Shown here: positions 27,231-40,821 of the stretch, piece after piece
How the letters are laid out: each line of letters starts with the position of its first letter
How positions within the stretch are numbered: the first letter of the stretch is position 1
Assembly (NCBI GenBank): GCA_013433145.1
Contig: CM024172.1
Location: 2,664,501-2,728,500 of the forward strand
Direction of reading: 5' to 3'
DNA length: 64,000 bases
DNA from: Ascaris suum
Lineage: Eukaryota; Nematoda; Chromadorea; Rhabditida; Ascarididae
The notes under the pieces: model-generated
What the model was told of the DNA's origin: nothing
The model's database searches: none
What the model saw: the letters and a program-made list of their open reading frames with translations, nothing else
Position numbers and translations under genes: made by a program

Positions 27231-30200
27231 TCATACGGATGATGCGACTGCATCATGTAGTTTCCGCTTGATGAGCTCGATCTTTTGCGTCAACAGCTTC
27301 TTGGCCTTAAGCTCAAGCTCGGTGAAGGTGACTGGTAGCATGCCTCTCGCCTTCAGCATCCTTAAGCCAAGGGCTACTGAGCCAATCGGACGACTTTCCT
27401 CATCTTCTTCACACTGCAAGGTGAATAATGAAGGAAATTAACGTTATTAAGTAATACACATTCGACCTAAACACATCATCTTGTGATCCTGAATTCATAA
27501 GTACTAAGAAACTTTATCATATTTACGTTCTATCAAGTAGCAATGTTGCTGTTATACCAACCGCATCTAGCACAGCAGCGGTTTACATTTTCGGGACGCT
27601 TTATCCCATCCGCCATCATCCTACAACCTACAACAGCACCCGAACTTCATCCTTCAGTCAGCAGCTAATTGTTGCCCCTCACGATTATCCACCACACTAT
27701 CAGAGGCCAGTATTAGTATTTCTTTGTATTTCCCTAATGGTCGAACATGTTTCACCTCGCAGTTCAAGCTAAAATAGAACATTAGTGATCTAGTATTATA
27801 CGCGGCACAGCAAAATTTCTGCAACGAGGGTGACGACATTTATCATGAATCCAGCCTCGACTCTCTTGAAGGCCCATATGACCGTCCAGGAATTTTGTGA
27901 AATCCCAACGAGAGGTCCCCTCTTACCGCTGACACTGCGAATTTTGATCTATCAGGTTTCTTCTCCTCGCTTTTGTGCTGCCAATAATTTTCCGTCTTCA
28001 AAAAATCCTCTCATATAATACAGTGCATTGATTAAATATGACATGAGATAAGAATAACGTATGATAGGCGGTATCCAATGGACGCATCGACAAGCATCAC
28101 ATTCATAAAGCTATATGTGCGCGTTTGCTCTCATGAAATTCTAGCTTTATTCGAATCATGCATTCAAGAACTCAATCCGTTTAGAAAAAGCTGCCGATTC
28201 AATAAGAAAAATTTCCGAACGACAAAAATCTTTGATGCAACGTTAAGGTTTATGTTGGATGTAATGCCTATACGTCCTTAAAAGTTAGAGTTCTTTCATT
28301 TTTCTCATGCTCTAATAAAACTGTTTAAAATTTAAAAAAAAAAATTGAATGCTTGAGTTATTCTAATCACAATCAATAAATTAAAAAATGCCATTAGCGA
28401 ATCAGCTCCATCAATACTCTTGGCTAAAAGAATCACTAAAGTACTCCTCATTGACATAAATACCATTCAAAAAAGGTCCCTCACCTATTATTCAACAATA
28501 ATATACTAGTTCTACTAATTATAAAAGAGAAAAGAGGAACATACCGTGATGGTCATTTGCTTTCGTCCAAGATAGATGATTGCGATAGTTGGTCTCGTCG
28601 AATCAGCAAAATTTTTGATAGGTACGAAACGTTTTGCGCTATCCAATTGTACAAGTGCATCCACAAAGAAGCCATCATTGTTGAGCATAGGTGAGGTTGC
28701 ATGAGTTCCCAATGGTGCGATCTTATAGAGAACACTATGAAAGAATTCCGCATCGTACGCCTCTTTACGCCCACATTTTATCAGAAGCGCCGCGTTGTTC
28801 TAAAAGTCGACATAGCATATACAACCGGAAATTATAAATATGAAAGTCTCAGGATTTATCCACAAATAAATTTCCAATAAAAGAGAGAGGCAATACTAAT
28901 CGAAAGCGTATCACAATACTAGGACGAGGTTTTGCAGGAATTATCACCAACACACAATATCCTTTCGTGAAATTATGCGAAAATTTCAGTGATGTTTTTA
29001 TAGCATAGAAACTGCGCGCAGCACATTTTACAGGAAGCAACGATATGCTCCATTATAATTCAAAATCGTCTGAACAAAACAAAGCAAATACACCCCCCCC
29101 CCCTCCTCCCTCCTATTCTTTTACCGCAAATAATGCGAACGAGTTTTAACTCACACAAAATTGCACCTTCCCCATCCCCCCTCTTTCTGGAGACGAGAGT
29201 CTGTCAAACCTTCTCCTTCTGAACACTTCTATCGCAGGTGATTTTTCACATGAATTCTTAAATTAAGTCGTATCCTATTCTGAACATAGCCCTCACCTCC
29301 TTTTAAAGCACCTCTCTACCCTCCCGCAAAGAAAACCAATTTTCTTGTCAAAGCGCGTCGTCGTTTTTGGCAAGCCGAAATTTTACTCCACGAATAGAAG
29401 CCGAGATATTATAGTGAACCGCTTATAAACTGTCGAAGGAAGTTTGCTGATTTTTACGTTAAATGTGACTAATTACCTTTTAAAAAGTTAGAGGTGAGAA
29501 TGGTGGAAGGAGTAGCATATAAAATGCCAAGTTTTCACTCCTTTGATGAAGACTCTGCCGATCGGACTATTGCCCTGCGCCTCGATTTAACCTTTATTCC
29601 CTGCCCCCTGCTTCCGGGAAGTTGAAATAAAAGTTCACCTTTTGACCCTCACTTTTTTCTCTCCCTCTCTCCCTCTCTCTCTCTCTCAAAAAGGAGTAAT
29701 TCACGTGTTGTAATGAAAAGCATTCAACATTGGCTATAGCCATATGCCACAAAATGTTCAAATTGGATTCCACAAACAAACGGGATGATGCAGCGTAATG
29801 AATTTCGCTCACCACTTCCTGACTGGGCGGTAATATCTGCGATAGATTCATCGACGGTCCCTTATAGGAGTTTTGGAATTCGGTGTTTACAACTGCTTGG
29901 ATTTGCGCAATCTTCGATAAAGCAAACACCCTCTTCGGCAAATCCTCCCTTCAATATTTATACAGTTTATGGCTCTTACACTATATTTATCGATTAGAAT
30001 CAGTTGTTTTCTTCTGCTGTAATGTTTTAACCTCAAAAGCAAAAAAGAAAAACACTGAAGAAAAACGGCAACTCCACAATTTTATTCGCTACTGTCGACC
30101 TATACTTATCATCCCCAAATAAAGTTTATAAGAGTTGTCCCACTCTTCAAAAAAAAATCATTACTTTGCTTCATTTTAATATTGAAACGAATTGATGAAT

Positions 30201-33200
30201 CGAACAGATCAGACAACACAAAGGAGAATTGGAGAGTGCCGAAATTGAAATATAAAACAATAAAATAAAATAAAGAGTCAAAACGAACTCTTTAGAGAAT
30301 TGTTCGATAAATTCCTCCCTCAGTACGGTTTCGGCGAGTTGTGGTGTGATCGCATTGCAAATTGCAAGTGCATGCACGCTATTCAACCACATCGACGCTG
30401 AAGGTGCTTTTCGAATATTGAGTGAGGATGCAAGATGACGTGATGCATCCTCTATCCATCTACCCACATCGCATATCGCACATGATGACACAACAAACGA
30501 TAACTCCGTAATTGTCGCCTTCCTTAATCAGTTTTGATATGAATTTTGTGTTGCAATACTGGTGAATACGATACAAGTGAAATACGCATCTAATATGCCT
30601 CTAGTATCAACCTTGCATATGGGGGGGGGGGGGGGGGGGTAGAGATACCAACCCTTGGGAGGAGATAAAGGAGAGGAAATGGAGTGGATGAGGAGCTCAA
30701 TTTTTTATAAATTTATGCTTAAGCCTACATTATTAGGCTAGGTGAAATTAGCATAAGCATTGCACTAGCCTATGTGTATATTTAAGATATGTGTGCACTT
30801 CTGAATACGTTGTGATAAGAGAATCTGTGACTGCACAAAAGGAAGAAAAATAATTTCAAGGATGCAAAGAATGCATTTCCATTAAACTTGAAAGCAAATG
30901 ATCTTGGTCGAATTTCGACAATTCAATTCTGACGTGACACTAAGCAATGCAATACCTCTATTGCCACAATATCAAGATGTAGCAGTTGGAATTAATGAAA
31001 ATGAAATGTTTTCCACTTTTTATGGTGAAAAGAAGATGACCACTGAAGAAGTTCTGTTGGTGATAGTGCTCTTCCTATCTAAAGGTGACATGATGGCAGT
31101 TGCTTAAAAGGGAATTTGTAACCTTTGTTTGTTTGTTTGTTTGTTTGTTTGAGAACTAAATGTGCAAGTCATACAATACTTTAACATTCCCAAAAAATAA
31201 TCTTAGTTGATATTTTCGCTCCTCTCCTTTCAAGAATCCCGATCATTCCTCCACTTCTAGTAAAAAAAAAGTGATAGTGAACAAAAATTAACCTATAATT
31301 AGCATTAATCCAATTAGTAAGTGTTCTCCATGCACGTGTATGACCAAAACGAAGTTTGGCGAACGATACAGCAAGCGTCGATACCGATGACCACTTCTTT
31401 ATGGCATTCCCGTTCACTATCGTATCCGATGCGATCCGACGCAATAAACGTGCATCCACAAATTCAAGCGTTGACATCGATTGTGCTAATGTGCACAACT
31501 GATTCACCTAAAACATCTCACTCGAATCTCCATGCAACGATTAATTAGATTTATCATATCCATCCTTATCAATTTATGTGTTCATTCATATAGTCACGTT
31601 ATATAGCCATGTATGGTTTTGTATGGTTATATAGCCATGTATGGTTTTGACGCTCATTATATGAATAGTAGTAGCCATTACCCATTTCTATTACAATCGT
31701 CGACTTAAAATAGCTTCATTAAATGAATCGATTCTCACTTTCGATACAATAAAGACTATATTTACTTCAGATGTAGACGTTAATAACGTATAAAAAGAAA
31801 TACTAATAATCTATTCATTAAAAAAATAAAAAATAAAAGCAACACAATATCTGTGATTTAATCGATTATATGAACGAATTAATAACCGTAAGGAGATTAG
31901 GATTTGCATGAAAAGCTGCAGCAATAAGTGGTAATATATCGAGACGTCTTCGACCACGAGCTGCTAGATTTGGCTAATAAAGAGACCAATTCGCCAGTCG
32001 ACATCAAAGGAAGTAACTCTTTGATCTTCTCGAGGACTGTCTCTAGCCAAGTTTGCGATAATTTCACATTAATAAGTAATGATATTGCATCTCCAGTTGA
32101 TTCCACCTCACTGTAATCGTATCATAAGCTTAATTGTAGTTTAAAACAAACTTAACGAGAATAATAAATAATCACTGAGATAAGAGAATTTTATAAATTA
32201 TGACCAACCATTCAATAATTTAAAATAATGACTCGTCACTTTTTTTTGTATAAATACTTCGTCGCACTTTTTTGTATCCCATTTTCAAAAATTTATTCAA
32301 TCAACGAAAATTACTCCACCTAAAAATTATTAACTTTTATTGCATAGGAAATAGCTAAGAGATGAGTCGATGAGCATTTTCTATATCTCTACTAAGTGAA
32401 TTCCGAAATTCAATCAATTACGTATAGGAAATTCAACAACATCCATGTAGCTGGAAGATTAATTCATATAATAATAATAATAATAATAACCGGGTTATCC
32501 TCACTAAACAAATGCTGTTATTTCGGAAGAGAAATTCAAAAAACGAGGAAGAAATAAACCTGGTTTTCAGTTGTATAGAATCAGTCAATAATTTCTCTAT
32601 CTCATCCGGAAGTTGAACGTTGTGAGTGCGGACGGCGGCCGCCAATCGAATAAGCAATGAGATAGGTACTGTTGAAAGACTTGAAGAAAGACGTGATGTT
32701 AAGGACATGAGAAGACCATCATAGAGTGGTCCATTGGCAAGACCAAGAGATATCAGAGAGGTGAGCGAAACGAGTACATCCTCTATGCTCACGTTATCTC
32801 TTATCAATGATGATGATAGTTCAGGTAAAAGATTACTGAAAACGAATAATTATTTCTAAACATCTGTGATACGATAAACAGGCAAGTCCACGCCCACAAA
32901 GATCATCAAACATATATTCAGTCTCTACATTCGAAAATAACTTCAACATTTCTATGAGACTACAATGTATTTTGTATCCATGAACGCTTCTTCGCATCGC
33001 TTACGCACCAAATTCACTCAAACTGAACAGTTCTGTCATCGAGTTCTTTCCTTTCTCGTCCTTCACATATCAGATTAAATTCCTCATTGAATTCTTGAAA
33101 TTCTAAATCCTCACCTCTGTAACCATTTTGCGGTTTCGTCCACATTGTTGCTTTCAAACGAAAGTGATGAGAACCGTCCCAAGAGTGCTACCGATGTTTC

Positions 33201-33821
33201 GATATTCAAAGGCCTTTCAAATTTCTTGCAAACCTATAAAGTAATAAATCAATGGCATAGTTTTCTAAAGTGTCGCATATCCCCTATTACGTATTCTATA
33301 ACATATCTATATGAAGTAAACCGATATTACAAATGATATACAAAGTAAATATAAAATTATTTCTTTCATCTAATCGATAAAAACGTTGATCAATGAAAGT
33401 TAACTAAAATAAACTCATATTAAGCAGATCGTTACATTAATACACTGATAAGTAAATAGAGCAATAAAGAGAGACAAAGCCATCATCATTGATAGTCACT
33501 TTATCTTTCAATGCTCAAAATGAAACAACTTCAAAACTACTTCCACTTTCACAATCACTCTATACAAAAAAGAAAAAATTTAGAAATAACCTGTTTCAAT
33601 AAGTCGATAGTATTTGCAGCTTGAATTCTTCTAACAGAAGCGCTCTTCTTACTCGTTTTATTATTCGTCTTAGAATTTTCAACGCCACTATCAATGAGAT
33701 TATCGATAAGTGATGTCAACTCGACATCGATTTGTGAGCTTGTTGCCACATTTGAGATATGTCGTTGCGAATAAATCCGCTTACTATAACGTATCGCTCT
33801 TACACATATAGGCAACATCAT
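27231..33821 (-). CDS. FAST-kinase-family/RAP-like mitochondrial protein (9 exons, one frameshift)
   Basis: Exons, 5' to 3': 33821-33591, 33233-33115, 32835-32560, 32110-31887, 31507-31293, 30522-30289, 29948-29813, 28799-28545, 27413-27231, about 623 codons. The start is rich in Arg, Ser and hydrophobics with no acids for about 30 residues, like a mitochondrial targeting peptide. The body is a string of paired helices with the Leu/Ala spacing of FAST-kinase domain proteins (LVSLLAK, LPLIAAAFHANPNLL, QLCTLAQSMSTL, VSTLAVSFAKLRFG). The last exon (GSVALGLRMLKARG, TELELKAKKLL) resembles the RAP domain at the C-terminus of that family, which binds or processes mitochondrial RNA. Exon 4 is 224 nt where phase requires 223, and the reading frame shifts near 31966-31972. 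The G|GTTCG donor of exon 6 is weak but phase fits. The family call is by pattern, not by a search. Confidence 0.7.
29093..29103. repeat. Poly-C run (11)
   Basis: Eleven C followed by a CT-rich stretch in intron 7 of the FAST-kinase-like gene (G-rich on its sense strand). Confidence 0.95.
30621..30639. repeat. Poly-G run (19)
   Basis: Nineteen consecutive G on the plus strand in intron 5 of the FAST-kinase-like gene. Confidence 0.95.
31121..31151. repeat. (GTTT)n tetranucleotide repeat
   Basis: About seven GTTT units in intron 5 of the FAST-kinase-like gene. Confidence 0.95.
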
Positions 33822-35807
33822 TTAATCATCATTAGTTGTGTTCATTCCAATTTCGTCTCTGCAATTGAGAATCGTATCTCATTTCGCCGAGCTAACGCCC
33901 AATTGAAATAAAGTCGATATTCATTCGATACACACAAATATTGCTTAATTTTGCGATGATCTATTTCATACCTCAACTTATTGGAATTTAAAAACGAAAA
34001 TCGTTTATGATTGTTATAAACGAAGTGATCACAATATGCGAAAACTGCAATCATTTGGTGATAAATAACACAGTAGCATTGTTTAGCTTAAATGCCATCA
34101 TAAAATCACGAAAAAGCACTTTCCGGCATAAGAATCCTCGAACGTTTTATTGAAGTGTTGTTTTTTTTTTTTTTTGCTTACAATTTTAGCAATCTAAAGT
34201 ACAATAGATAATGTTATCGCAATCGAAGAAATTTTACCTGAGGTCGGGCAGAATTTTTTGAAATTTCTTTACCGATCATTGGAAAAACTGTAATCTATAA
34301 TTAAGCAAATAATAAAAAACATAAGAAAAAACTTTTCAAGAATAAAAACTTTTCGATATTTGTTTCATTTACGCTTTATAATTTCAACGAATTCAAAACG
34401 AACCGCAAAAATTTTTTAAATGAGCGAAAAAAAAGAAAACACACTAATATCTACAGGAAACACCACTCGAATTTGATCGAATAAGCATCGTAATTGTTGT
34501 CTCTATGCATATCGCTCTCTAAAATAATCCCCTCAATAATTGTGAAATATTTTCAACGATATTACATCAGTATTTATCGATAATTTTAACAATCAAAATA
34601 TTCGAATATACTTTATCAACGAATTAAAATTAATAACAAATAACAATAAGAAACGACACATTTATTATATTTTCAATAAATAATGAGCAAAAATAATAAT
34701 TTCTTTCGTTAATACTTTTTTCTTCTCAAAAAAAAAATAAATAAAAATAAAAATAAAAAACTTAAATCTCAGAGGTGATGGATAAATTTTGATAGGCGGA
34801 AATGATAAAAGAAGTTGTAATTTCTAAAGATCAAATTAATTTTAAATTTAACATTGAGATCTTTCTTGTTATATTGTTTCGCAATTTTAAACAAAAAAAA
34901 TACAAGTTTCAAATGAGATTTACATTCAATAAGTTACTGCTAAAACAATTAACAGGTGCTAGAAAATATGAACAATTGAATGATAGAAAAGTTTTTCGAG
35001 CTGAATATTCCAAAAAAGGCAAACCGGCAACATCGATTCAACAACTTTTGAAATCATCGGCCGATATGATTATAGCCGGGAATTCCGGAAAATGATCCGG
35101 AAATTCTATTGTGTCTATTTCAAATATACTCTTTATTTTGCTTGATTTACATCTATGAAAAACGTTGACACCGAAATATGATTGCATTCGTCAACATCGA
35201 TCACTAAAATTTATCCACTTCATAAATAATTGTCATTAATGAAGTTTATTTCAGCAATAAAACCAACACAATTAGTAATAACAACACAATCAAAAAACAA
35301 AAAATAATAATAATAAATCAAAATTACGCATAAACTGAAATCATTAAAATTCATAGGAAATTTCACTAAATAAAGAAGAAAACCGCGGTGATTTAGAGCG
35401 ACATTTCATTGAAGGAATAAATCATAGAAAAGTGCATAAAAATTAATCCGAATATTCCAACGCACATGTATAATAATAATAATAAAGAAATATTGCATAG
35501 GCCACCTAAGAGTTTTGATTTACACATTAGATATTTCTTTCATTACTTTCAGCAATAATAAAATTCATAGGAAAATTTCACTAAAAAGAAAACATTACAA
35601 AAGAATAATATTTACATTGCATATTTCTTTCGAAAAAAAAACAATCCAGTAACTGTTTCGCTAATTTAATTTAGGCTGAAGAAATATTTAAAACTAGAAT
35701 GAATAAAGAGTATATTCGATAAAAATGTTGCAAACAATACAGCATAATTGCCTTGACAATCAAAAGAAACAAACACAAATTTCGCTTTCATTTAGCATAA
35801 TGCAAGC
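33822..35807. other. Non-coding stretch between two minus-strand genes
   Basis: Very AT-rich, with T15 near 34160 and many short TAA/AAT runs. The open frame at 34802-35095 (plus) is Lys/Phe/Asn-rich and ends next to ATG-rich intergenic sequence; I found no splice or family support for it. Confidence 0.45.
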
Positions 35808-38100
35808 TTAAGTAAGTGGTTGTGTTGAATCCGCATTTCGTATACCGATTGTGGACGAAATGTGCGCAGAAACCGCTACTTCAAGGCATGAATGCACCTG
35901 GGAAGCAGCCATTCTTGCACATTGCAACATCGGTATCAAATGATCACGATGAAGACGATTCTGCAATTCAGTAAGTATGATCTCATCCATACCCGAAATA
36001 TTTGCAATAGTAATACGTGGCATTACATTGCTTTCCTCACGAGCACTCACATCAGCACATGGTGTACCATCGAGGGCACATGCACATGATGCGGCTGCTA
36101 CAAGGCCACGCATCGGTACACCTGCATCTGCAAGTGCTAATGTTGCTGCATTCACACATGCTGCCAGATGACTGCCATCTGCCTGAAAACAATCCAACCT
36201 TCATACAACGCTTCCACATAGACAACGCAATAAAATCAAATATTATGTTCGTAATATCTAAAAGATTCTTTAAACAATATCAAAAAACCTTACTAATAGC
36301 ATCGACAAGTCGACACTTTACGGTGAATCGCTTTTTAAATAATGAAATCGCTGAATCCCAAACAGTATAGAGCAGAACCACCATAAGAGAAATGTGGCGT
36401 GTAAACCTGCATTCTAATTTCTTTCAGAGCGCAAAACCTACCCTGTTAGCCGAGGATAATAACTGATATTTAATTGAAAGGAAATCTGGACGACTTGTTT
36501 CCCATTTTTCCATAAGCTGATATAGCACTGCAAGCTAGAATAGTTTGATCAGTGAGATTTAAAACTACGACAAAACCTCAAAGATGGCCAGGTTAAATAT
36601 GAAAGAAACTCGTCTGCATAAGCCATAGCTTACTGCCGATATTAATGCGAGGGAGTGGGAGGGGAAATAGAGAGCTTGAAGAAAAAAGCGATAGAAAAGA
36701 AAAGATCGGGTACAAAAAAGGAGGCGATAAAGCATATGATCCAAAAAATGCTCGGAAAAATACCTGTAGAAGCTCGCAGAATATATCGATTTGCGCATGA
36801 GGATAGTTCTCAACGAGAATCGCTGTTTCAAACGCCTTTTCCATTAAACGGGCGAATTCCATCGATCGACGATCCCCCCGAGGCCGTTCCTTCAACAATA
36901 AAACCATATGCTAAAGAACACTTTACAAATGAGTACAAATACTTCATCAACCGTCCCCCTTTCTGCCACTCAATTCTACGGTGATTCCACACGTGTTATA
37001 CTTACAAACCAACACGTATAGATCTCATATATACCTGAGCTCAAGCTTTCCCACTACCTTAATTGAAGGTGACAACCGTAACAACCAAATGAAAATAACA
37101 ACCTTAATTGAAGGTAACAACCGTTCACCTCTCGCAAAAACTCACAACTACGATCAACAAAACAGTGAAAAATTTAGAAGATGGAGTCGGAATTATGTGT
37201 GTTAGTTGCTACGTAAAAAAAATGTATTCACCCAAACTATACTAAAGTTCTGGCTGAGACAGTGCTTAAGGTAAAGGTGTGCACATTGAGAGTGGAACGC
37301 AAAGCTGCTCATAAGTTACCTTGCGTTCATTAGTGGAAAACGTTGCCATGCTATACTGGCAGTTCACTGTGCAACGATCTTCTTGCGTTCGATTCCTCTG
37401 TCGTGGTTCATGAGGACCATAGACAGCACAAAGCACCTAAACATGCAAATTAGGACATATAAACGCAAATCTAAATAGCTCGACTCATTGCGTTGAATAA
37501 TAAAATCAGGCAGACTATTTCCTCCTCATCGAATTTACAGTAACATTGGCATTAAAAAGACATACTGACATTAAAGTATGAAAGAGACTGTGGTGAAAAG
37601 GAAGCTTTCAAGGTTGTTCTCTATTCCTACGACTATTGCCAGCTCAATTCTAACAGCAATGAATGAAATACCCTCTCTAAGTGAAAGAATCATCAAATAT
37701 TAGAAAATTCAAGCATTGAAATTCATCGATAAAATGTCATTCGGCCTAAAACAGTTCATAAAATTATTTAAACGGTACATCCTTTCTTATATCAATAAAA
37801 AGTTTCTTTTTTTGCACATATTTTATAGCACACAATTCGGATAATGGTGTCTAAAAAGGTTAGTCTTCAAGGATGAATATTTTTCAGATGAGAAGTACCT
37901 ACTGATCTATTCGTTCTTCAAATTCTATCATATTATAAATCGTGCCTTTTAAACGATAATACGAATACCTTTGTATTGCCTTGTTCGAGATATGCAGAAC
38001 CATCAGCTTGTGTATATACCCCCAACTTATAATTTATATTGCGTATCTGATGAGGTTTACGACCATCCAGACGAAATCCATGCTCCGATATGATATTCAT
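35808..38100 (-). CDS. EXOSC4: Exosome complex component RRP41/EXOSC4 (4 exons)
   Basis: RNase PH-like subunit of the RNA exosome ring, acting in nuclear and cytoplasmic 3'-5' RNA processing and decay. Exons, 5' to 3': 38100-37969, 37436-37320, 36889-36764, 36182-35808; all introns are phase 0 and the protein is 249 residues (human EXOSC4 is 245). Recognisable blocks in order: GFRLDGRKPHQIRNI, YTQADGSAYLEQGNTK, VYGPHEPRQRNRTQEDR, CQYSMATFSTNERK, RPRGDRRSMEF, HAQIDIFCELLQADGSH, CVNAATLALADAGVPMRG. The metazoan ring subunit is catalytically inactive by family. The ATG at 38100 is preceded by attcag|ATTCCAATC, a possible trans-splice acceptor nine bases upstream; an in-frame ATG at 38133 would add 11 residues before it. 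Intron 2 contains a 45-bp-period duplication (37056-37115). Confidence 0.95.
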
Positions 38101-38492
38101 GATTGGAATCTGAATACTCAATGATCGATGCAAATATTACCAACTATATAATAACTTCGACTTGTTAGAGAGAGCAACTAATAGAAGATAAAAGAGGTGT
38201 TCATAGTTTAGGGTGCTATTACACGATGATGGAAGGATGTAGTGATATGAGGTATTCGTTAGAATAAAACAACTACAATTCTTCACAGTTGTTATAGCAC
38301 AATATTTATACAAAACGCGAATGGAAATGAAGTGGAAAAGGATGCGAGGGGATAAGCACTAACAAAAAGACACTTGGAGATGGAACTTTGTTTTCATCTA
38401 GAAGGGCGCATATCCTCAATAATGTTTGACGATAGGGATTCTACCTCATAAAAGTATCCATTTAAGCAGATAATATTTGCTGGAAACGTTAT

Positions 38493-38575
38493 GTGGAGGT
38501 ACCAAAATACACCTTGACGGCTCTAGAGGTACATGGAGGTATCAAAGTACACCTTGACGACCCTAGAGGTCCCCT
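38493..38575. repeat. Tandem duplication, 41-bp period
   Basis: Two adjacent copies of a unit containing tggaggta, acaccttgacg and ctagaggt, with a few mismatches, upstream of the RRP41 start in the gap to Tim9. Confidence 0.8.
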
Positions 38576-39046
38576 GGTACTATTCATTCACCCGTATAGT
38601 AATTTGAAAATCATTGCCAGAAAATCGCTGGCAACACTTACACATAGAAAGACTTTTCAGTCGTTGAAATGACCCTCCTATTAATTAGAGGTATAAAGAG
38701 GAGTGACAACGGATAACTACAGGTGATATTACATTTAGACGAATCTCAGTGCAGAACATCGTACTTTGAACCATCACAGTGATACTTCGTCTGATATGAT
38801 TCGTTGCCAAAAAGTTGAAGAAAGCGTTTTATTTTGCACTGAGGTTTGTCTACATGCAGCATTATCCACCAATACATAGAAGATTAGTATCTCAAGTAAT
38901 AACTTCCTTACCTATATTGAGTAAAAACTCTTTGAACTTTTTTACCTGTATGGAAGAAAAATTATCGAAATTATCAGTAGCACATACCTCTTATTTGAAT
39001 TATTGCTGAGGAGCGGAAGAAAATGACGAGACGAGTGAAATCACTT

Positions 39047-40821
39047 CTATTTCGAATCAGCGTTCGGTTGTTGAGTTAGCGTGGAGCTCTTCGGTAACTC
39101 GAGAGAAGGCGACGATACTGGCTGCTCAGCTGGTTTGAATATCGTTTTTGGGGCCAAATCAGCAAATATAAGCATTAAACGACGACTCACATTCATCTGC
39201 TTATCAATGCCTGCAATATATGAAAATTAGTTGACGTAAAATTTAGCATAAATGATATCAGTAAGCCTTTATGCATGAGATAGCAATACTCTTCATCGAA
39301 GGTATTCACTGAAACCTCTCATTGAATACTTCATATTTACAGAGTTCGAGAAACAGAGTTGCACTACGAAAGATTCCTCCATCGCCTTCGAATATAGCAA
39401 AAATTATGACGTCATCTTTTCTAGTATGGTAACTAAGGCGATCGAACCATGAGGGTTGATGGAGAAAAAAATCAACTATACATTAATCTACGATGGTAGT
39501 TCTGAAATATAAAAAATTAATGAAAATAATTTCGATTTTCGAAGCGTTGCAAATATTGCAATGAAATATGCGAGGACTATAAACACATCTTGGGATGTTC
39601 ACATTAGAAACACCTCTACGCATCATTTATATGTTATTCCGCATAAAAAAATATGCAAAAAAAAACCAGGAAAAATTAAAGTTCAGTTAATACTCTTAAT
39701 ATACAACTTACTGATAGAATGACCTATTTCTGATGAAATGCAATAATTTGCATTTGCAAATACTTCAACTCTTATACAAACATAACAATGAAGTAATAAT
39801 GGCCATAGAAACGATGATCGAATGTATCTCTATATGTTTCAACGAAGCAACTTATCGAGCCAACAATGAATTTAATTAATTTTTGGAATTAACTCTTAGA
39901 ATTTAATTAAAAATGAGTGGGCTGCTCTTAAGTAAAGATGAACATGCCGATCGAGAAGATTCGGGATGCATATCACCAACTAAAAAAAAAACCCTGGATG
40001 CAGATGAAACCTTTTCAGAATAGCTGAGGAAACAGAAATCCTGCTAACAAGAGGGGTAAATGATTTGAAGCATAATAAAAAAAAGGATGCTACTCGTGAG
40101 TATAAGTTAGTTTTTCAAAACTTAGAAAATAATAATCTCACCCCTTTATATTTTCTTCTGCCGTAAAAATAAAGCAAAATTTACTAGCTTTGAAACCCTA
40201 TTCGAGAAAGAACGCTAATATGAGTAAAGACGAACATCTCCAGGTGCAATCTTCCTCCTCTTGCACCAATTGATTGTGATTGAATTCGCGAACACAGCTA
40301 CCGAAACACCGCTCAGTCAATGTATTATAAACGGTGAGGAATTCTTTCAGCTGGAAATATATAATGCTTACTTCCCTCTTATAATTATTAATAATGAAAC
40401 AAAGTAGAAGATAAAAAAATTGAAGTGCTCCAACTTTCTTGTAGAAACTAGTATCACGACTATTGGTAAAGCAGTAATTCATTACGACTTCAACAGTTAA
40501 ATGTTGTAGCTATTATAAATGATTTTTGGCATATTTATGGTTGTTTAAGTAACAATCATATAATATCTAATCTATGTAAACATCCTCGTATGGAAATACT
40601 CTCATGGTAATATATATAGATGCAAAGATAGGATATTGTGATTACATAGGAAAAAGATTCGGGTAAAAAAGTTACCCGAACGTTTTCCTATGGGAAATTT
40701 TCTCGAAAGTGCTAAAATTTTCTGAAGAGAATGATTCAAAATGAAATGTAAAAATATTTCAATGAAAATTTTCAAGGAAATGAATAGCAACCTGAGTAAT
40801 ATCGCTAATCGATGCTGTCAT
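39047..40821 (-). CDS. TIMM9: Mitochondrial import inner membrane translocase subunit Tim9 (3 exons)
   Basis: Small Tim chaperone of the mitochondrial intermembrane space that, with Tim10, carries hydrophobic precursors to the TIM22 complex. Exons, 5' to 3': 40821-40792, 40350-40236, 39210-39047, giving 102 residues (human TIMM9 has 89). The first exon codes only ten residues ([10 protein letters not shown]). The twin CX3C motif is present: CFGSC and, split by the second intron, C-TWR-C (codon TGC made from T|GC). [16 protein letters not shown] is typical of Tim9 rather than Tim10, Tim8 or Tim13. The C-terminal tail after residue 70 (rich in Pro, Ser, Gln, Thr) is longer than in vertebrates. 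RRP41 lies about 0.95 kb downstream on the same strand; the distance argues against a tight operon. Confidence 0.93.

Noticed and set aside
27654..28018. Minus-strand frames in the last intron of the FAST-kinase-like gene (CEVKHVRPLGKYKEIL; GPLVGISQNSWTVIWAFKRV)
   Set aside because: The exons at 28545 and 27413 join directly in phase 0 and give the RAP-like end. These frames do not fit in phase between them and have no family match.
34802..35095. 97-codon plus-strand frame between the FAST-kinase-like gene and RRP41
   Set aside because: Lys/Phe/Asn/Ile-rich composition fits AT-rich noise, with no splice partner or family match.
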